Positions 8,358-15,551 of a DNA stretch of 34,866 bases are shown here, in pieces. The stretch spans positions 1 to 34,866 of the forward strand of contig JBCCLR010000008.1 in the NCBI GenBank assembly GCA_039026755.1, written 5' to 3'. The position numbers and the translations under genes were made by a program. Position 1 is the first letter of the stretch; each line of letters begins with the position of its first letter. The notes under the pieces were generated by a model. It searched no databases. It was not told the DNA's origin and worked only from the letters and a program-made list of their open reading frames with translations. The stretch is from CAKZYD01 sp039026755. Its GTDB lineage: Bacteria; Pseudomonadota; Alphaproteobacteria; Sphingomonadales; CAKZYD01.

Positions 8358-8697
8358 TGGGCCGGAGATAAGAGGCGTCTACAATGATTGCAGCGACAAT
8401 TGGCCAAGGTCGAACCGTTGATCCCCCGGCTCCGCGAGGGCAGGCATTGATGAACTGGGCGTTGTGCCGTTGAGCAAGACCGGTGCGCAACTGCTATTTG
8501 AACTGATCTCGCAGCGGTACGAACGAGGCTCGCCGCTTATCAGAAGCAATTTGCCGTTCAAAGAGTGGACGCAAACATTCTGCACCAAACGCCTAACGGG
8601 CGCGCTCTTTGAGATGCCGACCCATTAGGTCAATCTCCTCGAGATGAACGGCGAACGCTACCGTCTCGACCAAAGCAAATCCCGGCACGCCAAATAA
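8358..8697 (+). pseudogene. istB: IS21-family istB (ATP-binding transposition helper) remnant
   Basis: The frame from 8358 reads KRRLQ-stop-LQRQLAKVEP. After a frameshift it continues DELGVVPLSKTGAQLLFELI, SQRYERGSPL, SNLPFKEWTQTF and LTGALFEMPTH, then a TAG at 8626-8628. It goes on in the same frame to VNLLEMNGERYRLDQSKSR and a TAA at 8695. This is the last third of IstB (DnaA/AAA-like helper of IS21). It is inactivated by at least two nonsense codons and one frameshift, and the ATP-binding Walker A part is missing. The following 130 bases still resemble the IS21 downstream region, with a WLTFAPPQS-like reading. It is an old relic. Confidence 0.8.
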
Positions 8698-8840
8698 GCC
8701 ATTATCAGCTTGGCCTATCGGCCAGTGCCCTTTGGAATGCGCTCGCTTTATGGCGGGCAGCACGCCCCAAGGCGCAGACCAAATGGCTGACTTTTGCACC
8801 GCCCCAATCGCAGGTTTTTATGCCGCGGTTGATAATCAAT

Positions 8841-8868
8841 TTGATACCTTGCTTGTGATCACTAATCA
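8841..8868 (+). promoter_or_regulatory. Candidate promoter of the catabolic operon with internal palindrome
   Basis: TTGATA (8841-8846) could serve as -35 and TAATCA (8863-8868) as a weak -10, 16 bp apart. The perfect palindrome GTGATCAC (8855-8862) lies between them, where a bound repressor would block transcription. A second palindrome, TTGATAATCAA, lies just upstream at 8829-8839. The operon's first start codon follows at 8937. The -10 match is poor, so the exact promoter is uncertain. Confidence 0.35.
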
Positions 8869-8936
8869 ATTTATGAGTACCAATAGTCTCCTGCCCGAGG
8901 TGTTGGGTCCAGGCAGCGTGATGAAAAGGAAATGGC

Positions 8937-10370
8937 GTGGACGTCTTTAAGAATTATATCAATGGCGAGTGGGTAGAAGGACAAACTGAGACTACAAACG
9001 TCAATCCCTCCGACCATTCTGACATTGTAGGGCACTACGCAGCGGGGTCGCAAAGCGATGTCCTAGTAGCTGTAGAGGCGGCAAAAGCTGCTCAGCCACT
9101 CTGGTGGAATAAGACCCCGGAACAACGCGCTGACATTCTGGATAGGGCGGGCGCAATTTTACTAGACCGCGCATCGGCTATCGGCACGCTGCTTGCGCGC
9201 GAGGAAGGCAAAGCCCTTGCCGAAGCAGCAGCAGAAGCAAACCGCGCTGGCCGGATCTTTAAATACTACGCTGCCGAAGCCTTGCGCATGGCCGGTGAGA
9301 ACATAGCCTCAACGCGGCCAGGGATTGATGTGGAGATCACCCGTGAACCGCTTGGTGTCATCGGTCTCATCACGCCTTGGAATTTTCCGATTGCTATTCC
9401 TGCTTGGAAGGCTGCGCCGGCTTTGGCTTGCGGAAACGTGGTAGTTTTAAAGCCCGCTGGGCTAACGCCCGGGTGCGCATGGGAGATGGCCAAAGCGCTG
9501 GATGAGGCGGGTATGCCTCCCGGTGTGTTCAACCTGGTTATGGGCTCAGGCGGAACTGTGGGCGATGCGTTGCTGGAAAGCCGCGATGTTGCAGCTATTT
9601 CTTTTACCGGCTCTGTCCCCACGGGGTATCATATCGCCACCAAATGCGTGAAGAGCGGAAAGAAAGTGCAGATGGAAATGGGCGGGAAGAATCCGCTTGT
9701 GGTCATGGATGATGCAGATCTTGATCACACCATCGCCACGTGCATCAACGCCTCATTCTTTGCGACTGGGCAGCGATGTACGGCAGCGTCCCGCCTTATT
9801 GTTCAAGATGGCATTTACGACGCCTTTATAGAGAAAATGCAAACCGCCATGAAGAACCTGAGGATTGGCCATGCACTTGAAGACGGCACGCAGATTGGGC
9901 CGGTGGCGAGTGTACCGCAGCTTGACAGCAACTTGGCCTATGTCGCGTTAGCGAGGGACGAGGGGGCCGAGGTCATTGGTGGTGAGCGCCTCAATCGCAA
10001 AACAGAAGGTAATTTCCAGGCACCGGCGTTGTTCTTAGGCGCGAAGAATGACATGCGGGTCAGCCGGGAAGAAATCTTCGGCCCGTGCGCCAGTGTGTTG
10101 CGTTTCAGTGATTTTGAGGAGGGCGTGGCGATCGCCAATGATACCGATTTTGGCTTGTCGTCAGGCATCTGCACTACAAGCCTAAAACATGCGCGAGAGT
10201 ACAAACGCCGAGCCAAGGCGGGAATGGTGATGGTCAACCTGCCTACCGCGGGCGTTGATTATCATGTGCCGTTTGGTGGCACAAAAGCCTCCTCTTACGG
10301 GTCTCGAGAACAGGGCACCTATGCGGCGGAATTCTACACGCACGTAAAGACAGCATATGTCCTCGCCTAG
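8937..10370 (+). CDS. NAD(P)-dependent aldehyde dehydrogenase (semialdehyde dehydrogenase type)
   Basis: It oxidises an aldehyde to a carboxylic acid in the cytoplasm. The 477-residue length is standard for the ALDH superfamily. The start is GTG at 8937 with AAAAGGA just upstream; the nearby ATG at 8932 is out of frame. Visible landmarks are PWNF (Asn149), the cofactor-loop motif FTGS (223-226), the general base Glu247 in MEMGGKNP, the catalytic Cys281 in GQRCTA, and EEIFGP (378-383). Overall it resembles alpha-ketoglutaric-semialdehyde or succinic-semialdehyde dehydrogenases rather than CoA-acylating methylmalonate-semialdehyde enzymes. It is the first gene of the large operon and overlaps the BKACE gene by 14 bp. 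A fitting role is oxidation of the semialdehyde made by the aminotransferase two genes downstream. Confidence 0.9.
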   Translation: MDVFKNYINGEWVEGQTETTNVNPSDHSDIVGHYAAGSQSDVLVAVEAAKAAQPLWWNKTPEQRADILDRAGAILLDRASAIGTLLAREEGKALAEAAAEANRAGRIFKYYAAEALRMAGENIASTRPGIDVEITREPLGVIGLITPWNFPIAIPAWKAAPALACGNVVVLKPAGLTPGCAWEMAKALDEAGMPPGVFNLVMGSGGTVGDALLESRDVAAISFTGSVPTGYHIATKCVKSGKKVQMEMGGKNPLVVMDDADLDHTIATCINASFFATGQRCTAASRLIVQDGIYDAFIEKMQTAMKNLRIGHALEDGTQIGPVASVPQLDSNLAYVALARDEGAEVIGGERLNRKTEGNFQAPALFLGAKNDMRVSREEIFGPCASVLRFSDFEEGVAIANDTDFGLSSGICTTSLKHAREYKRRAKAGMVMVNLPTAGVDYHVPFGGTKASSYGSREQGTYAAEFYTHVKTAYVLA

Positions 10371-11241
10371 TCAGACTGAAAGCTCTGCGTCAGTCCTTCA
10401 AAGCACCGCGCGCCGCACGTTGCCTGATGTACGCTTCGTTGCAGTCGCACCAAATGGTGGGCGCCGGGTTCATAGTGATCACCCAGCAGTGCCCCTCGAT
10501 CCGGCATCGCTGGCGCAAACCGCGAAGGCTTGTTTGGACCAGGGCGCGGCAATGATCCATCTGCATGTGCGTGAGCCAGATGGCAGTCATCTGTTAGATA
10601 AAGACGCCTATGACCAAGCTATATCGGCGGTCAAGACTGCTTGCGGCGATGATATCCTCATTCAAATTACCACTGAAACGCTTGGGAAATACCCGGTTGA
10701 GGCTCAAAGACAGATTGTGCGGGATGTGCGCCCGGAGGCAGCATCTCTAGCCTTTCGTGAGTTTGTGCCATCGCAAGACGATGGGGCCGATGCCGATGCC
10801 TTCGCAGCGCTTCTGACTTGGATGCGCGAGGCAGGCGCCTTGCCGCAAATCATTCTCTATGATCTACCCGACCTTGAGCGCCTTCAGGGTTTTTGCGCAG
10901 CGCATGATTTTACCGTGGAAAGCCTCAACCTCCTTTATGTCCTGGGGCGTTACACCAAAACGCCCAATGGCTTAAAACAGGTTGCCGAGTTGGTAAGCCA
11001 CCCGCGGCTAGAGCCAAAGTCGTTGATGACCTGTGCCTTTGGGCCCGCGGAGCTGCAATCGGTCACGGCGGCTGCTTTGTTCGGGGCTGATGTTCGGGTT
11101 GGCTTTGAAAACAATCTTTGGACGCCAGACGGATCTGTCGCGCCAGACAATGCAGCCTTGGTATGTGCTGCAGCGGGCAGCCTGTCCGCTATGGGTTTTA
11201 CGCTCGGCAGCGCCGATACCCTTCGAAAGTTGTGGCAATAA
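10357..11241 (+). CDS. Beta-keto acid cleavage enzyme (BKACE, DUF849 family)
   Basis: Members condense a beta-keto acid with acetyl-CoA to give acetoacetate and a new acyl-CoA, in a zinc-dependent reaction. The best known are the 3-keto-5-aminohexanoate cleavage enzyme of lysine fermentation and the dehydrocarnitine-cleaving enzyme of carnitine degradation. The 294-residue protein shows APNGG near residue 31, the zinc-ligand pair in MIHLHVRE (His68, His70), and the RVGFEN block (Arg247, Glu251) near the C-terminus that corresponds to conserved active-site residues. A 24-residue N-terminal extension precedes the fold. The gene overlaps the aldehyde dehydrogenase by 14 bp. Together with the carnitine-dehydrogenase-like gene at 17304 it suggests oxidation of a 3-hydroxy acid followed by cleavage. 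The exact beta-keto acid is unknown. Confidence 0.88.
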   Translation: MSSPSQTESSASVLQSTARRTLPDVRFVAVAPNGGRRVHSDHPAVPLDPASLAQTAKACLDQGAAMIHLHVREPDGSHLLDKDAYDQAISAVKTACGDDILIQITTETLGKYPVEAQRQIVRDVRPEAASLAFREFVPSQDDGADADAFAALLTWMREAGALPQIILYDLPDLERLQGFCAAHDFTVESLNLLYVLGRYTKTPNGLKQVAELVSHPRLEPKSLMTCAFGPAELQSVTAAALFGADVRVGFENNLWTPDGSVAPDNAALVCAAAGSLSAMGFTLGSADTLRKLWQ

Positions 11242-11272
11242 AGCTGTTTTGGCTTGCTAATAAACACAGAAG

Positions 11273-12661
11273 ATGTCAGTGATCGTTGATCACAAAATAA
11301 ATCGTTCTGTGCTTATGTCAGTTTCTGCACTTTTGCATCCGTTTTCCTCAGTCAAAGAGGTCGAAACTGTGCCGCCGCATGTGATCGAGCGCGCTAATGG
11401 TGTGCGTGTTTGGGATAATGCAGGTGGGGAGTTTATAGATACTGCGGCGGCTCTGTGGTGCGTGAATGTCGGCTACGGGCGAAAAGCCATCACATCGGCC
11501 ATGACGCAGGAAGCCGAGCGACTAGGTTTTTTCCATAGTTTTAATGGAACAGGAAATGCGCCTGCGCTGGCCTTTGCGGAGCAAATTGTAAGCGTCGCGC
11601 CCAAAAATATCCGCCGTGTGTTCTTTGGGAATTCCGGTTCGGACGCGAACGACAGCGCGGTTAAAATCATCTGGCTTTACAACAATTTGCTTGGCCGGCC
11701 GAACAAGAAGAAGATTATCGCTCGCACCCGGGGATATCATGGAGTCACAGTAGCGGCGGGGTCTCTTACAGGGCTGCCGGGGGTCCATAAGTTCTTCGAT
11801 TTGCCTTTAGACGGCTTTCACCATGTCAGCCCGCCTGATCTTTACCGGCAGCCTGAGCGTGATGCGCAGAGCTATGCCGATGAGCTGGAAGCTTTGATTG
11901 AACAGGAAGGTGCGGATCAATTCGCGGCCTTTTTCGCCGAGCCGGTGATGGGCACGGGCGGCGTACTTCCGCCACCTCCGGGCTATTTCGCTGCGATCAA
12001 GCAAGTGCTGGACCGACACGACATTCTCCTCGTGCTCGATGAAGTCATTTCCGGCTTTGGCCGTCTTGGCGCCTGGTTTGGCGCGCAGCATTTTGATGTG
12101 GAGCCGGATCTGATCGTCTCGGCCAAGGGGCTGACCAGCAATTACATGCCCATGTCTGCGGTCATGATTGGCGAGCGGGTGAGCGATGTCATCAGCCGAT
12201 GCCGCGAAGATCTAGGAATCTTCGGGCACGGTTTTACGACCACGGCGCATCCTGTGGCGGCTGCCGCAGGTATAGCCAACCTCAACATCATTCACGAAGA
12301 AGGCCTTGTCGCAAAAGCGGGGGAAGCGGGCAAAGCGCTTCTTGCTGAAATGACCGCTACCTGCGCGAAGCATGCGTTGGTGGGCGATGTGCGCGGTGAG
12401 GGTCTGATGATTGGTGTTGAGCTAGTGACTAATCGTGCTGGTAAAACCAGTTTTGAGCCGGCGCTGGGTGTGGGTGCCAGGATGCGCGAGATTGCAAAGG
12501 GCGAGGGCATACTCGTACGCGCGCTCATCAATGACATCATGGCTTTGTCACCGCCGTTCATCATTGGTCAAGACGACATCAAGCTGATTGCCGTGCGGTT
12601 CGCTCGCGCGCTGGATACGCTGGCAAACCAGTTGGAATCTGAAGGAATTTGGGCGCCCTAA
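11273..12661 (+). CDS. Class III omega-aminotransferase (PLP-dependent)
   Basis: It transfers an amino group from a terminal or beta amine, probably to pyruvate, giving a semialdehyde or keto acid. The 462-residue protein has the class III fold: GNSGSDAND (119-127, phosphate binding), YHG (155-157), LDEVISGFGR with Asp256, and the PLP Schiff-base Lys285 in SAKGLTSNYMP. Its relatives include beta-alanine/pyruvate, taurine/pyruvate and other omega-amino-acid transaminases. The start is uncertain. ATG 11273 has only AGAAG directly adjacent, whereas ATG 11315 (residue 15, MSVSALLHPFSS) begins closer to the family N-terminus. A candidate operator at 11276-11299 lies between the two, which would favour the later start. 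It follows BKACE by 31 bp and ends inside the longest SDR frame. Confidence 0.92.
   Translation: MSVIVDHKINRSVLMSVSALLHPFSSVKEVETVPPHVIERANGVRVWDNAGGEFIDTAAALWCVNVGYGRKAITSAMTQEAERLGFFHSFNGTGNAPALAFAEQIVSVAPKNIRRVFFGNSGSDANDSAVKIIWLYNNLLGRPNKKKIIARTRGYHGVTVAAGSLTGLPGVHKFFDLPLDGFHHVSPPDLYRQPERDAQSYADELEALIEQEGADQFAAFFAEPVMGTGGVLPPPPGYFAAIKQVLDRHDILLVLDEVISGFGRLGAWFGAQHFDVEPDLIVSAKGLTSNYMPMSAVMIGERVSDVISRCREDLGIFGHGFTTTAHPVAAAAGIANLNIIHEEGLVAKAGEAGKALLAEMTATCAKHALVGDVRGEGLMIGVELVTNRAGKTSFEPALGVGARMREIAKGEGILVRALINDIMALSPPFIIGQDDIKLIAVRFARALDTLANQLESEGIWAP
11276..11299. promoter_or_regulatory. Candidate internal operator, variant of the 8017 element
   Basis: TCAGTGATC and ACAAAATA are both present as at 8017-8033, but separated by a 7-bp insertion, GTTGATC, that repeats the GATC core. 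It sits over the first possible start codon region of the aminotransferase. It could be an internal promoter/operator or a chance likeness; only position and the combined 17 matching bases support it. Confidence 0.25.
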
Positions 12662-12690
12662 GGCGCCGTCGTAGATTTGGGGAGGATCAA

Positions 12691-13446
12691 ATGCGTTTAG
12701 AGGGAAAGATCGCCATCGTGACCGGCGGATCCCAGGGTATTGGGGAGGCTATCGCAACACGATATGCCGCTGAAGGCGCAAAAGTGGCCATTTTTAACCG
12801 CACTGTGTCAAAAGCCGAGCGCGTGGTTGATGGGATTGTTGATGCTGGCGGCCAGGCCGCGGCTTTTGCCTGCGATATCGGCAACCCGGAAGCCATTCAG
12901 CAGGCCTGTGGTAAAACCATCTCGCATTTTGGCATTCCCGATATTCTGGTCAACAACGCTGGTGCCTACCTCCTCACCCCCTTGGGGGAGACAAACACTG
13001 ACGCTATTGATCAAATGCTGAACGTCAATATCCGTGGGCCATTCCTGTTGATGCAGGCGCTAATGCCGCATTTCGAAAAGAAAGGCGGCGGCAAGGTGAT
13101 CAACATCGGATCGATCTTTGGCAATACCGGCTTTCCCGGTTCATCTATTTACTGCGCAACCAAGGCCGCAGTGAACCTTCTAACTAAAACGCTAGGGCTG
13201 GAGCTGCGTGGGAAGAACATTCAAGTCAATTCTATCGCGCCCGGCTGGATCGAGACGCCACTAAACGAAGATTACCGGAAAACCGATAAAGAGTTCATGC
13301 AGCGCGCCTCTGACCGCTTTGGCGGCGGCAACCCGTGGATGAAGCCTGACGAGCTATCGGGTGCAGCCGTGTTCCTAGCGTCCAGTGACGCAGACTCCAT
13401 GACCGGTACTACGACCTTTGTCGATCGCGGCTGGTCGGCATACTAG
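12691..13446 (+). CDS. Short-chain dehydrogenase/reductase (SDR)
   Basis: A 251-residue classical SDR that oxidises an alcohol or reduces a ketone with NAD(P). The start at 12691 (MRLEGKIAIV) follows GGGAGG; longer frames to 12649 lack support. Motifs are TGGSQGIG (11-18, cofactor glycine-rich), NNAG (88-91), catalytic Ser141, and Tyr154 and Lys158 in YCATK. Arg37 after beta-2 hints at NADP(H), but this is not decisive. It is preceded by the aminotransferase (29 bp) and followed after 10 bp by hyuA. Substrate unknown. In this operon a hydroxy-acid or keto intermediate is likely. Confidence 0.9.
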   Translation: MRLEGKIAIVTGGSQGIGEAIATRYAAEGAKVAIFNRTVSKAERVVDGIVDAGGQAAAFACDIGNPEAIQQACGKTISHFGIPDILVNNAGAYLLTPLGETNTDAIDQMLNVNIRGPFLLMQALMPHFEKKGGGKVINIGSIFGNTGFPGSSIYCATKAAVNLLTKTLGLELRGKNIQVNSIAPGWIETPLNEDYRKTDKEFMQRASDRFGGGNPWMKPDELSGAAVFLASSDADSMTGTTTFVDRGWSAY

Positions 13447-13456
13447 GAGAGTCTTG

Positions 13457-15550
13457 ATGCGATTGGCCTGCGATACCGGCGGAACATTTACGGACTTGGT
13501 TGTTGAAGATGATGACGGCCAACTGTCCATGTACAAGGCCTCCACGGTGCCAAGCGATCCTGTGCAAGGTGTCTTGGCGGCATGTGGCAGGGCAGCCGAC
13601 GCTTTCGGCCAGAGCCGGGAGGAGTTTCTAGGCCGTTGTGATACGCTCATCCACGGCACCACCCATGCCATCAACGCCATTGTAACAGGCCGAACGGCCA
13701 AAACCGCGCTTCTCGTCACACAGGGCCACCCTGACATTTTGGTCCTGCGGGAAGGCGGACGGACGGAGCCATTTGACTTTTCCGTCCGCTTTCCCGATTC
13801 GATGATCCCGCGAGCGCTCACATTTGAAGTGCCTGAGCGTATCTTAGCCGATGGAAGTGTTCGCACCGCACTGGATGAAGACGCCGTCCGGGTCGTCGCC
13901 CAGACGTTAAAAGAGCGCGGTGTTGAGGCAATTGCGGTCTGCCTCATTTGGTCGGTCGTCAATGGTGCACATGAGCGCCGGGTCCGGGAGATTTTGGCCG
14001 AAGAAGCGCCGGGCATTCCCATGACTCTATCCCATGAGTTGGTCTCCAGCTTGCGCGAATATCGCCGCTGTGTGGCCACCTCCATTGATGCCTCCCTAAG
14101 GCCGCTGATGACGCGCTATATCGCGGGCATTGATAGCGCCATGAAAGACGCTGGCTTTTCCGGCCAGCTTTATGTGCTCACCTCTGAGGGCAACATGGTC
14201 GATGCGCGCGAGGTGGCAGCTTCGCCCATTTTAGCGATTAACTCTGGGCCCTCCATGGCGCCCATTGGCGGCGCGAGCGTGGCGTCCGATGAAACCGACG
14301 AAGACGATGTGATCATCTTCGACACAGGTGGGACTACCTTTGACGTCAGTCTGGTGCGCAGCGGGCGTGTGCCCATGACGCAAGAGACCTGGCTTGGTCG
14401 ACCTTTCGGCAGTGATATGACAGGCTTTCCTTCTGTGGATGTGAAGAGCATTGGCTCCGGCGGTGGTAGTATCGCTTGGGTAGATGAAGGCGGCATGTTG
14501 CATATGGGCCCGCAAAGCGCGGGCTCCGTGCCTGGCCCCGTGTGCTATGGGAAAGGCGGCGAGAAACCGACTGTCACCGACGCCTCTTTAGTGCTTGGCC
14601 ATATCGATCCTGACTTCTTCCTGGGCGGCCTCATGAGCCTCAACAAAGATGCCGCCGAAGCGGCTATCCGGCGCTATGTGGCTGAGCCGCTGGGCGTATC
14701 GGTTGAGCGGGCCGCCAGCGCCATGCTGGATGTTTGGACGGAGAATATGGTCCAGGCCATAAACGAGATCACGGTCAATCAAGGCATTGACCCATCAACC
14801 TCTGCCATAGTCGGCGGTGGTGGAGCGGCAGGTATGAATGCCGTTAAGATTGCTGCACGCCTCAAATCAAGCACGCTCATCATTCCAGAGACGGGCGCGG
14901 CCTTGTCGGCCTATGGCGCTATCGTCTCCGATGTGGGTCGCAACATCCGCCAGCTGTGCGTGGCTGATACGAAAGATATGGACGTGGCCCGGATTGCTTC
15001 GGTTATCGCGGACATTGAAAAACAAGCGCAAGCCTTTGCAAGCAGTGTCTCAGGCGCCATGGGCAGCCCTAAGCTCGACTGGTATGTTGAAGCGCGCTAC
15101 CCGCATCAGGTTTGGGAAATTGATGTGCCCTTTTACCCTGCGCAACTGTGCGGCGACAGCGGCGCGGCCTATCTAGAAGCTGCCTTTCACAATGTGCACG
15201 AAAGCGTGTTCGGCTACCGCGATACCTCTGCGCATATTGAGATGATAGCTTGGCGGGTGGCCGTGAGTGCCAGAGTCAGCGACTTAACAGAGCGGCGGCT
15301 GGTGAACATTGGCGGCGCGGAAGCGAGCGATGTCTATCGCCAGGCCTATTTTAAACAGACGGGCTGGACACAAACGCCGGTCCTCTCTTTTGGCAAATTG
15401 GAAGATGGCGTCAACGCCCTTGGCCCTGCGTTGATTGAATCGGCCTTTACCACTGTCGTCGTGGACCCTGGCGCGCGCTACTGGCGCACGCCCACGGGAC
15501 ATTTGATCGTCAAGCCCGGCGGACCGGCACAGCAGCAAGGAGGGCAGTGA
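13457..15550 (+). CDS. Hydantoinase/oxoprolinase family protein, subunit A (HyuA-like)
   Basis: ATP-dependent ring-opening amidohydrolase subunit of the group that contains N-methylhydantoinase, 5-oxoprolinase, acetophenone and acetone carboxylases and bacterial caprolactamase. The 697-residue protein starts at 13457 (MRLACDTGGTFTD) after GGAG; earlier ATGs are inside the SDR gene. It has the ASKHA-type phosphate-binding motif DTGGTFTD (6-13), HGTTHAINAI (66-75), and the second phosphate loop FDTGGTTFDVSL (288-299), then IVGGGGAAGM. This is the ATP-binding subunit. The partner hyuB follows after one base. With an omega-aminotransferase and aldehyde dehydrogenase in the same operon, opening of a lactam or related cyclic amide is more attractive than a carboxylase role, since no carboxylase small subunit is present. 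Exact substrate unknown. Confidence 0.9.
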   Translation: MRLACDTGGTFTDLVVEDDDGQLSMYKASTVPSDPVQGVLAACGRAADAFGQSREEFLGRCDTLIHGTTHAINAIVTGRTAKTALLVTQGHPDILVLREGGRTEPFDFSVRFPDSMIPRALTFEVPERILADGSVRTALDEDAVRVVAQTLKERGVEAIAVCLIWSVVNGAHERRVREILAEEAPGIPMTLSHELVSSLREYRRCVATSIDASLRPLMTRYIAGIDSAMKDAGFSGQLYVLTSEGNMVDAREVAASPILAINSGPSMAPIGGASVASDETDEDDVIIFDTGGTTFDVSLVRSGRVPMTQETWLGRPFGSDMTGFPSVDVKSIGSGGGSIAWVDEGGMLHMGPQSAGSVPGPVCYGKGGEKPTVTDASLVLGHIDPDFFLGGLMSLNKDAAEAAIRRYVAEPLGVSVERAASAMLDVWTENMVQAINEITVNQGIDPSTSAIVGGGGAAGMNAVKIAARLKSSTLIIPETGAALSAYGAIVSDVGRNIRQLCVADTKDMDVARIASVIADIEKQAQAFASSVSGAMGSPKLDWYVEARYPHQVWEIDVPFYPAQLCGDSGAAYLEAAFHNVHESVFGYRDTSAHIEMIAWRVAVSARVSDLTERRLVNIGGAEASDVYRQAYFKQTGWTQTPVLSFGKLEDGVNALGPALIESAFTTVVVDPGARYWRTPTGHLIVKPGGPAQQQGGQ

Positions 15551-15551
15551 C

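Noticed and set aside
8937..10370. CoA-acylating methylmalonate-semialdehyde dehydrogenase
   Set aside because: The Cys281 context (GQRCTA) and the Glu247 general base are those of hydrolytic aldehyde dehydrogenases, so a CoA-dependent role is not supported.
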